A DNA stretch of 64,000 bases from Cristatella mucedo (taxonomy: Eukaryota > Bryozoa > Phylactolaemata > Cristatellidae), in contig WPIO01000022.1 in NCBI GenBank assembly GCA_009760855.2, positions 2,861,001 to 2,925,000 on the forward strand, given 5' to 3'. Both the position numbers and the translations under genes were made by a program. Shown here one piece after another: positions 1-11,240 of the stretch; within the stretch, counting starts at the first letter, position 1, and every line of letters starts with the position of its first letter. Under the pieces are notes generated by a model. The model worked only from the letters and a program-made list of their open reading frames with translations, made no database searches and was not told the DNA's origin.

Positions 1-82
1 TAGTAATAGTGCGCTGTTCACTGGGTCAATCCTAACCTCTGAATTCACCATTTTACTATTTGCCGAGCAAAAGTCCACTCAC

Positions 83-1823
83 CTGATCATTGATTGATTC
101 CTGTATGTAGTGAAGAAGTGACTCGTAGGTCTGCCTCGTTTCGGGCGTCTTGGGCCTATACATAATGCCGACAATTTCTTCAATGCCTTCCGATAATAAA
201 GTGTGGCCCTTCATTTTCATCGTGTCATACTTGGCATCGTCACGTTTTTTTCTCCTGGACAACATCAAGGACCGATCATGCGACTTAACTGTGCAGTACA
301 AAATAAGACCGCAAATAATGTTCACATGAATGGTCAAGTTGTACGTATCAATACATGAAGAACATGGAAAATTCAAACTTTGGCCGGCATCTTGCTAACT
401 TGGGTAGAGGTTATCAGCCAGTTAAAAAATTAGGACCTGATGATATATACAAATGCAGTAAGATCAAGGGTGCATATAACTAGGATAGAAGAACTGGAAG
501 CTATTCTAATTTCACTCCCAAGTTCAGCAGCAACCGATGAATCGCATACTCCCTTTCTGAGGGCACACTGGCAGGTTTGGGGGGACCTGCAGCCAGAGAT
601 TAGTTGCCAGTCTAAATGAAGCAGTTGAACAAGCATGGGTCAGATCATGATGAGCATTACGTGCAATGATGTTCCACAAAACATAAAAGGGGCATACATT
701 TGATCGAAAAGAAAACTTATCCTTAAGGAGCATGTCAGTAGGGGGAGACCCAGTGACATACAGTGGGAGGCCCGAAAAATGCACAAACCATGGGCACCAA
801 CAGAAATCTAACGTAGCAAAGCTGTACAAAACCAATGGCCAAAAAATGCTACTACAAGGTGCAATTAATAGGAGGAAGCAGTAGGTGTAGCAAATTGTGC
901 ACACTGCCAACTTGGCTAGCATAATAGGTGCAAAATACGTGCAAAATAAACTTGTTTGGCTGTTTCTTGAGGGTCGGAAACAGTTGCGATTTTCAAAGGA
1001 TAGATTTTAGCAGCACAATCATCAGAGCAAGGCAAAACACGAATTTTAACGTGCCATGAATCCCCCTCTAGAAACAGCATCTCAACGATTGTGTCTGGCA
1101 TTAGTTAGGGAACATTCAAAATTTGAGACATCTGATTTTGCGCGTGCGCACAGTAGGCTAGGCTTGGTTTAAGACTGCATAAAATCGGTAGTGCAGCTAG
1201 AGTGACAAATGAGCCAACTATGCTTCCGGATGGAAAAAGAGCTGCATGGCCTATACCACTGTTTAGAGGTCTGGGCAATTATCTGAGATGCCAAAACCAC
1301 GGTGATCTACATGTATAATAAAAATGTTCAATACAATTATAAGTCTGTTAGATGCATTTGGCAAAGTGAGTTGACATAAGAAATAATGTAAAGCATTATT
1401 TAATTCCTTTGTATCAGGAAATGCTGTGGGCTGGTTTTTCCTTTGCACCACATTTCTTAAATCTCTTCAAACCACATCAAGCCTACGGTTGTGCATGCTT
1501 AACATAGCATGCTTCAAACTTTGATAGCTGAAAAACACCCACGGTTTTTGAGCTACATTCTCAGAGAGAGTGATACTAGATGGCATCTAGTAAATCTTAC
1601 TTCACAGAGCTCAGACGGTAATAAAAAAAATAGCACCCATCGAGAATTCAGAAGCCGGAAATAGTCCCAGATACTGTAAGAACAGGACACACCCAAACAG
1701 AGTAGAAAGTGAAGAGCGACCGAATGGGAAGGAAGGAGAGTGGAGAAAAGGCAGAGGGTAAGGGAGGATGGTAGGGGGTGAGAGAGGGAGATGAAAAAAG
1801 GGAGGCCTGGGGACTAAGAAAGA

Positions 1824-1898
<75 letters not shown>

Positions 1899-4036
1899 CA
1901 GGAGGGAGGGGGAGATGGTGAGAATATAGGTAGAAAGAGAGAGCCGGGGTAGGACTGAGGGGAGAAGGAGAGACAGGGCAAAGCAGGGAGGGGAGATAAA
2001 GATTTGGGACAACTGGATGTACGACAACAAAATCGCCTGCAGTTATCGACTGGGTTCAGTATATCAACAACCATGGTTTGATCCAGTGGTTAAGGTGCTC
2101 GCCCCGACCAAGGTCTGGCTGAGGTCGTGGGCTCGAGCCCCGAGGCATATGTGAAGCGCTTGAATAGAGATCAAGCTCTCTTGGGGTGCTATACAAATGA
2201 GTTATATTTACTTTATTATATTTACTACCAGCTATACATTTTCGAATTGCTGAGACTTTGGTGACATACAACCTGAGGATAGCTACGACCATTATCATCG
2301 ATAACACAAGAGAGACCCAGCTGTCCACGTCACTACACCGCAAGGAAGACTGATAAAGAGTGAAGCTTTAGGCATCATTTCACAGTGCAAGGGCTATTGA
2401 TCGAAGACTTCAGGCTGCAACTGGGAAATAGTTGGTAGCGTTGACTCAAGTGAACACGGTTTTTGTTCGAAATAAAAAGCAGGAAGCCACTTCTGTCCGG
2501 AGTGCATAAAGTCATAAAAGTGGCTCGCTTGGAGTGAGCTAAGACAAGAGCATACCGGCCCCATGAAGACTGGAGCAAAATCGAATGGGGCGACAAAAGC
2601 AAGTTCGCGATTTTTGGTAACTAAAAATGCAGTACTTTCGCAGCTGCTTCAATGGAGGTGTCAATGATAATTGCCTTCATACGATGGTGGAATTTGGTGG
2701 CAAAGGGGTCTTGGTCATAGCTGCTTCTGTAAGAGAAACCTGGCACCAAGGCAAGACTATTGAGAACTACTCTGGAACGCCACAGTACCTAGTCCAATGA
2801 GCCACTGTAGATAATTTTCTTTTTAAAAAGGGCAATGAGCCTAAGCATTTAGCTAAGGCAGATGAATATTTTTCGGAGATCAATATTGTTTCGGTTATAT
2901 TATGGACTTTAGTTTCGGGCCATTGTTCCAACAGTATGGCCCAGTCAATCTTCAGACCTGAATCCCATGGGTGTTTCTGGAGTGCAGTGAATAGAAGGCT
3001 CAGAGCTCTCAGGTGGGTCGTGTCAACCTTAAGAATCACTTTTCTCCAGTTTGCAAGACCTTAGGAGAACGATACTCGTCAGATGCTTTCCAAGGCTTAG
3101 CAGAATGCAGAATATCTGCACATCCTCACCTCATTGTTCACATTGGAGATCCAATAGTCCATCCTTGGAAGAGATAGTTTATGAGATACTCATCGTGGTG
3201 GGATTAGATAACAATAAAAATTGATAAAATACGTAGCTGCCATAATTTAAGTGTGAGCTCTCGAATGTGAACTCATGGAGGCACAGAGGAACCAGCCTGG
3301 CCCGATGATGCCATACTCGGAGCTCAGCAAGTGAACAACTTGGAGAAGTAAATTCACAGATTATCCAGACTATTTTTTGATTCAGTAATAAGCAAACAAT
3401 CTATCGAAAGAAGCTATAGTATCTGCTCTCGAACCTTCGTGATAGGTTCTACAAGCTCGAGATAAAGCATGACGTCTAAGATCGGGTTAAATCCAAAGTA
3501 ACAAGTCAATACTGACGACCACCAGCCTGCAAAGGAAAGGGCCCTTAGAAAAAACCCATTGCCATCGAGAACAAAAAATACACAGCTACCAACCAACCAA
3601 GGCAGCACACAACAAATGTGGCAAGCAAATGAAGCATCACTATTACCCTTCATCAAATAATAACTATTATACAAGCTGATTTAACAGCCTCTTTTGGTAT
3701 AGCGTCAGAAGAGCCTCGACGGCTACCACTACCGCTTGCAGCGGCGATAAAGGATCGCCCACCACAGGATTCGAACCCACGACCCCGGGGGGCCGAGGTC
3801 GTGAAAAGCAACCGCCTTCGATCTCCCGAGCGAGAAGACTACAGCGACGTGTCGTGTAACGCTCGTGCGCACGCCGCTCAGAATACTAATGTACTACAGC
3901 ATCAATGGGCACAGCCATTGTAAATGCACACCTGATGTGAACACTTCCTTGGTCAACGTTGCAACAGCATCAACATGGCCATATTGCAAGTTGGTCAAGT
4001 GAAACTTGGTTGTGTGCTACAACCAATACTTTAATA

Positions 4037-4124
<88 letters not shown>

Positions 4125-5423
4125 GTACAGCACGGACTAAAGGGTACCAGGGATGGTATCTGGCAATCAAATTCCGACTTCCATAAGTCGAAGCCTTGCC
4201 CAGAATGGCTATACACGGCCAAGTCCAAAAAGGTCAAGTTGGAAAAGGGCGAAAGTCCCAAAAAAACGCTAATTCACTGCTTACAGACAGTCATAGCAAT
4301 CATCTAAGATAAAAATCTGGACAGCAGTGGCCGTGTGTCAAACATGGGTTTTAATGTTTCCTTTGCAGCAAATGTAAAGCACATAGAAAGAGATTTGAGA
4401 TCTCCGAGGGCACTTTATAAAGTGTTACTATTATTATTATTCTTATTATTATTAATGAGGGTTAACATGGCACAATCGTTCACTTGTGTCATTTAAGGGC
4501 AAAATGATCATTTCATTGCATAAGTCAGCTCTCATATGACGTCTCATGGGTACTACATTACCCACCCATAGCTTTACTGCTGAACACTGGCTTAACTGAC
4601 ACCACTGCTCAAGCATCGGCCTATGCCGCGTGTAAGTGGCAGATCGTTCGTGTATAATATGGTAGTTCATCAGCACCCAAAACCTGTATCCCAATGAGAT
4701 AGACGGAAAAATTTTAATATTGACAGTTTCTCTGAGCACTGTCTCGACATAAAATATAGCACTGCCTTGGTTATAATTGCATACTGTTACAGCGGCATAT
4801 CTATCCTACAGCACCCCAGATGGTTCATGGTGTGAGCTCTGTCGCAACGCTAAACTGCAAATCGGCTGAACCACGACCTAGGAGGAGAGCACTTTCCCAC
4901 TGGGCGACAACCCAGCATTCTAGCAAGAAACCGTGGATACTATGGAAACCCGCAATGCACCGGTCATACCAGCAGGCGACCGGTTCTGAATAAAATCCGC
5001 AGCGAATTAAATACTCATGACTCTGTCCACTGTGGCTTACTTTGCTTGCTTTTCCTGCATCATGGGCGGTTTGGTCTTCTGAGCTTTATCGCCCATTCTA
5101 GTATTTGTCAGGTGCCCAACGAGGGACATAACTTCGCCGGTCGCTTCATCTCTAGCTCTCCGGTCTATCAGCGAACGATCCGCTTGGAGTACAAGATTTG
5201 AGTTCTGCAATGAACAGCGAAATCTGCGAGCCACGAAAAACTGCGCAGGAAGGGGATGCACGTGAGTTAAGCAAGCCAGCCGCCATTTATTCCCACCAGC
5301 AGGCGAGCCTTATCAAGACGCACAGTGATTTCCTGGGCTAATGCACTGTCAGACACTTGAATGCCTCCGGAAACTTACCGCCTTGTATTCGTACTGCAAC
5401 GATCTGGCAGCGGCGTCTGCCAT
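83..5423 (-). CDS. SNRNP200: SNRNP200 / Brr2 U5 snRNP helicase, 5' part (coding exons 1-3)
   Basis: Brr2 is the Ski2-like DExD/H RNA helicase of the U5 snRNP that unwinds U4/U6 during spliceosome activation in the nucleus. Three exons join in frame. Exon 1 (5379-5423) starts at the ATG and encodes [15 protein letters not shown]. Exon 2 (5041-5204) contains [15 protein letters not shown] and [12 protein letters not shown]. Exon 3 (83-254) contains [20 protein letters not shown] and [12 protein letters not shown]. All three match the start of human SNRNP200 in order. Donors read GTAAGT, GTAAGC and GTGAGT; acceptors end CAG, and phases are 0, 2 and 0. About 127 of roughly 2,100 residues are present, only the N-terminal region before the helicase cassettes. 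The rest lies left of base 1. No frame damage is seen in these exons. Intron 1 is 174 bp and intron 2 is about 4.8 kb and full of repeats. Confidence 0.95.
255..1825. other. Left part of SNRNP200 intron 2, no recognised content
   Basis: Intronic, moderately AT-rich sequence. Short ORFs on both strands match nothing I recognise and lack splice-supported context. No repeat family identified. Confidence 0.5.
1826..1896. repeat. (GA)n microsatellite
   Basis: An uninterrupted AG/GA dinucleotide run of about 71 bases inside SNRNP200 intron 2, set in a wider purine-rich tract (about 1685-1990). The Ser/Leu-rich ORFs across it are an artefact of the repeat. Confidence 0.95.
2073..2215 (+). mobile_element. 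tRNA-derived SINE, family B (LINE-like 3' tail)
   Basis: The head has a box-A-like stretch (TTTGATCCAGTGGTTAAGG) and a box B in GTGGGCTCGAGCCCCG. The body ends GAAGCGCTTGAATAGAGATC, then CTCTTGGGGTGCTATACAAA. The 3' part resembles the end of LINE family 1 in this window. Other copies lie near 24.5, 25.9, 42.2, 46.7, 59.1 and 59.9 kb. Confidence 0.75.
2216..3673. other. SNRNP200 intron 2, no recognised content
   Basis: No splice-supported exon, RNA gene or known repeat was recognised on either strand in this part of the intron. Confidence 0.45.
3674..3845 (-). mobile_element. tRNA-derived SINE, family A
   Basis: Reverse-strand copy. Its box B reads GTGGGTTCGAATCC on the minus strand. It ends with the family A signature, AAAGAGGCTGTTAAATCAGC on the minus strand. 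Family A carries a tRNA-like head, a body with a run of GCTCTT, and this TTAAATCAGCT end. Confidence 0.75.
4040..4122. repeat. (TA)n microsatellite
   Basis: An alternating TA run of about 83 bases with one CA interruption. It is self-complementary and could extrude as a cruciform. It lies in SNRNP200 intron 2. Confidence 0.95.
4340..4455 (+). mobile_element. LINE family 1 (L2/CR1-group) 3' end
   Basis: Only the LINE 3' terminus remains: GCAAATGTAAAGCACATAGA, the hairpin-forming stretch ending AGGGCACTTTATAAAGTG, then a degenerate (ATT)n tail. It is 5'-truncated. Confidence 0.8.
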
Positions 5424-5560
5424 GTTGCGATTATAGACGTTATCTACCGAATGGAGCTTCCCGGCAAGGCGAACGACAACCGGAAAGGCCCATAAATAAC
5501 CTTGACCTATAGGTGGGCGCCGGCGGGATGAGTGGGGGGGGGGGAGGGACTGGTAAACTA
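5424..5560 (-). promoter_or_regulatory. Probable SNRNP200 promoter / 5' UTR
   Basis: This GC-rich stretch lies directly upstream of the SNRNP200 start codon. It holds an ETS-type core (CCGGAA, 5480-5485), a CGCCGGCGGG block and a run of about 11 G near 5533. ETS sites are common in TATA-less housekeeping promoters. The assignment rests on position and motif only; no transcription start can be seen. Confidence 0.4.
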
Positions 5561-5989
5561 GTAGCGTAAATTCTTACCGAATTACGCAGTGCGGTCGTGG
5601 TTGCAAGCGAGCAATGGATATTTCTTGCGGTTCACTGCCTTATCAGAGTGTAGCTCGCGTGAGCAGGAGGGTCTTAATGACGGAGATTCGTCGCAAAAAT
5701 ATATTTATGGGACAATATCTTGTATGTATTGTTTTGTATGGTTGAAAATATATTGCATTTGGTGCCGTAACAATATCCGTATATTTTTTGTCCAGGTGAA
5801 AAATATCAATATTATTGCAAAACCTATGGAACAGTTTCGTTTTAAGTTTTAATTTCTAGGAGCACTTCCAGAGTCCTGATTCTGACCGCATTTTGTGAGT
5901 CGCGGACTGCGCCAGTCTGTGCAGCGTATTTGGTAGACACAATTTTACAATTGTTCTCCAAAATCCAAATTATAGTGACTTTTCTCAGT

Positions 5990-6530
5990 TCGCTGGGCCG
6001 TGGCCGTCCCACCGATCCAAAAAGCCATCTGCCGCTTTTTCTTTGGCAGTGCTACAAAGGATCCCCTGTCTAAACTCTGGAAATGCAGTTGCGGTTTGGA
6101 GCGAAGGTGTGATGTTTTTAAAAATATATACAATAACTTAATGACGCACATACAAATCAAATACCAAAACTATGTGGATTTTTTCAATTCGCATGATGCT
6201 GAAACCATTTCGCCAACTGGCAGTGCTAGAACCAACTCAGTGACTGGTCAGTCGACTTTCGACTAAACGATCGACTCAAAATATATAAACAAATTGCTCA
6301 ATTTGATCGTTAAGGAGAGCACAACTGATTTTCTACTGAAAAGAATGCACGAGAGTGAATACCAGCCTATCCAAAATGTCGGCAAAGACGTTGAAGAAGT
6401 TCCGATTGGTCACGGCAGTTGAAAAAATACCGACTTTTGCGAGTGCTCCATCACAATATGCTGTTTTTTATGGCTGGTCAGAAGATTCAACCCAATTTAT
6501 TGACAGGTTCTTTGCATTCATGTAATTTTG
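5990..6530 (+). mobile_element. Decayed hAT-like DNA transposon fragment (BED finger region)
   Basis: A reading frame around 6000-6266 encodes a BED-finger-like pattern: C-S-C-G, then NIYNNLMTHIQIKY. Further on, a second frame (about 6376-6525) reads SQYAVFYGWSEDSTQFIDRF. This resembles the F-D-G-W-S/T core found in BED-finger hAT-like transposases. The two pieces are separated by stop codons, so this is a dead copy. No terminal repeats were found. Family assignment is by motif memory only, and another BED-finger transposase family is possible. Confidence 0.42.
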
Positions 6531-6576
6531 ATGCTTGTTTAGTTTACTAGTCATTTGTGCAACTTGCGTTCACCAC

Positions 6577-6825
6577 ATAGCCTAGGAGGTAATGTGCTCG
6601 TTCTTCACGACCTAGGTCGCGGGTTCGAATCCTGCAGTGGGCGTTTCCTTATTGCCAACTGCAAGATAAGGGACGGCTATTCTGCCCCTATACAAATTAG
6701 GCAGTTAAATCAGCTAATATTGTTTTACATTTTATTGCCCACTGCAAACGGTGGTTAAAGCCGCTACGGCCCTTTTGACGGTATGTAAACGAGGCTGCTA
6801 AATCAGCTAATCATTACTTTACCTT
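6577..6825 (+). mobile_element. tRNA-derived SINE, family A, with duplicated 3' body
   Basis: It starts with a box-A-like TAGCCTAGGAGGTAATG and has box B GGTTCGAATCCTGCAG. The body runs to GTTAAATCAGCTAAT at about 6718. A second, slightly different 3' body (ATTGCCCACTGCAAACGGTG to CTAAATCAGCTAAT) follows at once. This is either a tail duplication or the remnant of a second copy. Confidence 0.75.
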
Positions 6826-8304
6826 CTACTCGTCCGGACGTTTGAAAATAAATGATTGCTAAAACTGTAGATAAAGAAGCATGGAATGAAACAAATTTTT
6901 GGCTTTTCACTTTCGAAAGTTGAATGCATGCTTTTAGGAGTCTTTTAATTGTTTTTAAATCAATTCATTAACTATCTTTACTTTACTGCTGGGGTACAAT
7001 GTAGATAACTAATAAGTCTGATCAGTTGGTTTATAAAATTTCCAAGGATTGTGGATTCAGTAATGGCTGCTTGACTAGCAGTGAGCGTAGTGTAGTAAGT
7101 AAAACTTCGGAATGAGAAAAATCAGCCTGGTTATGGTATTAGCAAACCGTTATTATTGGTTACATAAATGTAGCCGGAATCATTAGGAGTAGGATGCGGC
7201 ACTTTGCGTGACCTTGAACTTGTAGAAGGTCATCTAAAACTATTGATAATTCTTATCTAATGCCTCGTACTGCTCTTATGTCACCCTCTACAGTGGCGAG
7301 ATATGCAGCTTTCCATTAAGGGCATGGAATTATTACAATAATACGTGCGTGGTTAATGCGGTCATGCAGTGCTGTAGTCTCCACCTATGTGTGTATCGGG
7401 GAGGTTCCTGCGACTTTTTAGCCCTAGCTTCGGAGCTAGCCCTACCATTATTTGCCACTTCTCTGCAAATATTATAATCTTTTATAAACACGATATTTTG
7501 AGGGCAAGGATTGCAGCTCGATAGTCACTGCGAGAGTTAATAACATTTGGTGTCAGAAGTGGCACAATTCCTTCTATTTTAATGAGTATAAGGCATGCAA
7601 TATTTTTAAACTTAAGTTCCCGAGAGGTGAATTGGCTTTTTGTTTTGCCAACACTTGAGATTTAGAAAATCTCCTGTTGAACTTAGGTGAATTAAGGAAC
7701 AGTGCTAAGCCAAACAGTGCTATGCATAACTTGAGAGAATTATGGAACAGTACTTACCCCCAATTACTGAGGGGATCGCACTTACAGCGAGTGAGCACCT
7801 GGCAATGTTACAGTCCTTATAAGTCCCGTTGCTCTGGGTGCACTGCGATCCGAGCCAAAACCTGCTCATAGTCTACAGCCTAGTAAGAGTAATAAGTTCT
7901 GATATTACTAAGAAGTAATAACCTGAGCGGAATAAAGATTGCAGCAGGAACGAACCGACTGTAATAAACCTAAAACTCAAGGGCTATAGGGAGACCGCTT
8001 TAGCTCAGGTACAGGCCATCGTTGAAGCTCCGTGAAATACATCGGGGAACTCGTACGGCCAGCGTAAGCTAGAATTCAAGACTTTATAAAAAAAGAATAG
8101 AACTAGCTAAATGTATGTGCCGACTTGGTGAAACTTTTTTTTTCGATTACCATGATTCCTAAGTAGACGCTTATACGCTTATATGATTAATTCCTTGGGA
8201 TTTGAACTTTAATGGATGCAATGCCGGGATTTTCGCGGCCGTGCATCACAACAACTTCCGATGGCTTCGACAATACTGCGGTGCTGAATCGGCGCGTCGT
8301 CTCA
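6826..8304. other. Intergenic, no recognised content
   Basis: Spacer between SNRNP200 and the repeat cluster to its right. Short ORFs (for example 7677-7871) have no recognisable domain and no splice context. No tandem repeat or RNA gene was seen. Confidence 0.45.
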
Positions 8305-8388
8305 TTACAGCATATTTAAAGTGCCTAGAAAGACGCTCAATCCTATGAGGGTGCTATACAAAGGTATTATTATTATTATTGTTATTAT
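8305..8388 (+). mobile_element. LINE family 1 3' end
   Basis: AAAGTGCCTAGAAAGA, then GAGGGTGCTATACAAAGG and an (ATT)n tail. Only the last ~85 bases are present. Confidence 0.7.
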
Positions 8389-8610
8389 ACAGTGTGCGTA
8401 GTTAGACTACTCTTCTCGCTACCACTACCTATAGGTGACTTACACGAGTAGGCAGAAACCACTGCCTTTTTCCTAAGAAAGTTGAGATGACCACATTTTC
8501 TTCTTTGAATATCTTAACATGATCTTTGCGGTGCATGCAACAATCTAAGTAGAGTGCACTTTCTTGTAATTGCAATGTCTTCGGTCTGTGTTCAAAGCAT
8601 ATATTTAATA

Positions 8611-8735
8611 ATACTAATGATAATAATAATAATAATGCACTTGATAAAGCGCCCTCAGAGAACTCAATCTCTCTCTCTCTCTCTAGGCGCTTTACATTTG
8701 CTGCAAAGGGAATTTGCGTAAGCATAGTTCAGCAA
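8611..8735 (-). mobile_element. LINE family 1 3' end
   Basis: Reverse copy: an (ATT)n tail on the minus strand, then the complement of the AGAGAACTCAATCTC block, extended by a short CT run, and GCGCTTTACATTTGCTGCAA. Confidence 0.8.
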
Positions 8736-8989
8736 AGCAAACCTACAGTGGTGAGCAAACAGATATGTATACTCGGGTCCAGCCGACGCGAGGACTGCAA
8801 CGCTTCATTAGGCTTTGATTGCAAACCCGGCTGGCTTGATGACGAGATGACCCGGCAGTTGCCTCCCACATTTAGTAGAGATCACCGTCTGGATTTAATT
8901 TCTCCTTGTTCGTAGATCCGACATCTGTAATCTTGATCCCGCACTTAATTTAACATACCGGCTGTTCCCAGTAGATGTGTATCGCGTGC

Positions 8990-9150
8990 TGGGGCGGTAA
9001 AGACTCCGCAGGATAAGGTGCTCCCTCTTCACCACCCAGGTCGGCGGTTCGAGCCCTGCAGGCGGGGAATCCTTATCTGCCCACTGCGAAGGATGCTGCT
9101 AGCCATGAAGGCTCTTTTGTATTAATGTAAATAAGGCTGTTAAATCAGCT
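8990..9150 (+). mobile_element. tRNA-derived SINE, family A
   Basis: It has box B GGTTCGAGCCCTGCAG and a body with CCCACTGCGAAGG and GAAGGCTCTTTTG. It ends in GGCTGTTAAATCAGCT like the other copies. Confidence 0.75.
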
Positions 9151-9394
9151 GTCATCGGGCTGCTGGCCTTGCTAGGTGAGGCGTATTGCAAATAGTCATT
9201 CCTAACTCTTTTTATAGCCTCGCTGCAACTGATGACTGGACGCCATGCAGTAGCATCCGGCCTCACGGAATGGTGTATACCTATGTTTTTTCTAACACTT
9301 CTTTGTTGCTGAACCTGTGGCCACTTCTATTCTAAAACAAAAAATAAATTATTGAACTGCAGATGTAATTTCTAGCTTATACATACAAAATACT

Positions 9395-9557
9395 AGCTGA
9401 TTCAACAGACTCTTTTGCATAGCGGCATAAGAGCCTGAAAGGCTATCACCGACACTTGCAGCGGCAATAAAGGAACGCCCACCGCAGGATTTGAACCCAC
9501 GACCTCTGGACCAAAGTCATGAAGAGCAACCGACTTACCTAGTGCGCCATCGCGGCT
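9395..9557 (-). mobile_element. tRNA-derived SINE, family A
   Basis: Reverse copy with the end signature AGCTGATTCAACAGACTCTT and the box B complement GGATTTGAACCCACG. It abuts the truncated 3' side of the LINE fragment that follows. Confidence 0.75.
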
Positions 9558-9598
9558 AATAAGCATTACAAAAATTAGAAGTTAATGAAACTAGAAAA

Positions 9599-11010
9599 AA
9601 GGTGCGTTTTAGAGTCTTTTTAGATTTCATCAAGTCAGGTGAAATCGCCAGTAGGGAGTGAGCTCCAGGCTCTGAGAGCATACCAACTAAAGGCACGGTC
9701 TCCAACGATGTCTTGGGGCTGGTTCGAAGCACAGCTAAACGACTTGAGCGAGAACAGCAGGTGCTACGATGCTTAGCCTGATTGGGGAGTAGTTCTGATA
9801 TAGATAGTGTGGAGCAAGAGAATGAAGTGAACTAAAAGTGAGTGAAAAAGTTTGAAATTCGATGAGCTGCTTGATGGGGAGCCAGTGCTAGTCGGTTAAA
9901 AGTGATGTAATATGGCAACTGTGACGCTCATAACAAATAAGCTTAGCTGCCGAGTTTTGCACCAAATTTATTCGTCTGATTGCGAGAAACCAGAAGACCT
10001 GCACGAAGTCAGTTACAGAAGTCCAGATGAGATTAAAAAAATGTAACGGAACAACTCGGATGTGGTATTCCGATTTAAGCAAGCCCGAATTTTTGCAATA
10101 TACCATAATGGAAAGTAGGCAGATTGACTTTCTCGTCTAGAGAAAGGTTAGTTTAGAGCAGGACAACTATATTTCGTGCAGATTCTATGGGAGATATGCT
10201 GGCAGAGCCGATTTTGAGCGCTAAGCTTTCCAATTTATGAGTCACGCTCGGTTTGCCCGTAGCTAGTAAGTTGGTTTTATCGTCATTCAACTTGAGACAG
10301 TTTGCTGCCGATTGTGCAGATTTCAGCAATGTTATTCAAAACAGAATTCATTTGATAGGACCCTAAGAGAACTGAAACTTTCTCCAGGCGCTTCGCATAT
10401 GCTGCAGGGCTCGAGCCCACGACCTCGGTCGTAAAAGGCAGGCACCTTGACCTCAGTCATCAAAGGCACCTTAACCCTGGAGCTAACCCAGTAATACATG
10501 CAGCAAGAGAGTTGAGAGAGTTTGACGTGCTGGGTGCTCGCAGGGACCAAAGGATAGGCGTGTCGTTTGCATAGAAGTGAAAGCTAAGATTGTGCCTAGC
10601 GATCACATCGGATAAAAAGAGAGAGAGTATACATAGTGAAAAGAAGTAGACCAAGCACAGAAAACCGAGGTACCCCGTACTTTAGCGGCTCCTCTGACGA
10701 TCTTCATATACTTATACCAATACTCTATAGTTTCCTACCGAGCTAGGACCTAAACCGTTACAGTGCACTGCTAGGGATGCCGAGGTGAGACGAGAGGCAG
10801 TTTAGAGGGACTGACTTGCTGGTAAATGGCATCAAATGTAGCCGACAGATCCAGCTCCAACAAGTTTAGATACTCTTCCTAGGTCTGAGAAGACCTGGGA
10901 GGATCGTTATAGACCCGCATTGATGCTGACTCGACGGAGTGATTAACTCAAAAAACCTGGTTGGAACTTTATAATGTTTCGATGTAAGAGTCTAGATTTT
11001 CCGTCGCTAC
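9599..11010 (-). mobile_element. LINE family 1 fragment: reverse transcriptase to C-terminal domain
   Basis: Read on the minus strand it shows, from high to low coordinates, RT fragments, then a degraded FHFYANDTPIL (the YADD catalytic region). Next comes the LQLVQNSAAR-type C-terminal segment, here LVQNSAAKLICYERHSCHIT. The frame is broken many times. A family B SINE sits inside it at about 10351-10492. The (ATT)n tail is missing. Confidence 0.75.
10351..10492 (-). mobile_element. tRNA-derived SINE, family B, nested in a LINE
   Basis: Reverse copy with GGGCTCGAGCCCACGACCTC and CACCTTAACCCTGGAGC. It is flanked on both sides by LINE family 1 sequence in the same reading order, so it inserted after the LINE. 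Confidence 0.6.
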
Positions 11011-11077
11011 CAGTTCCCGTGTCTTTTATCTGAGTGGCAACTTGTTTTCCTGCCCTTACTCTTGTCTAACGGCCCTA

Positions 11078-11240
11078 ATTTTGGCATTTTTTGTTATCTG
11101 AAAGCAGGCCGACTTCGCAGTGGAGGCAGTGAGCTCGCGAAATGACAAATGAGTCGTTTTGGAGCAATATGCCTAGATTGCGAGCAGACGTTATGGTAGT
11201 AATGCTCGATGAATGAATCTTGTGGATGAGTTCGTCCAAC
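11078..11240 (-). mobile_element. Small LINE family 1 fragment
   Basis: The minus strand encodes ITSARNLGILLQNDSFVI. This corresponds to the SARNLGVVF-x-SDLSL segment just after the RT domain in better copies here. Confidence 0.5.

Noticed and set aside
1611-2074. Ser/Leu-rich proteins across GA repeats (also at 20.3 and 43.2 kb)
   Set aside because: The frames are open only because the dinucleotide repeat contains no stop codon.
3970-4261. Tyr/Ile-repeat proteins at the TA run
   Set aside because: Translation of a (TA)n microsatellite, with no flanking coding signal.
5589-5852. Divergent plus-strand gene sharing the SNRNP200 promoter
   Set aside because: The 87-codon frame is AT-rich, has no recognisable domain and no convincing splice donor leading to further coding sequence.
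6600-6650. tRNA gene (GGTTCGAATCC box B)
   Set aside because: The box B is real, but there is no foldable cloverleaf with paired acceptor ends. The same sequence recurs in many dispersed copies with a common non-tRNA body, so these are SINEs.
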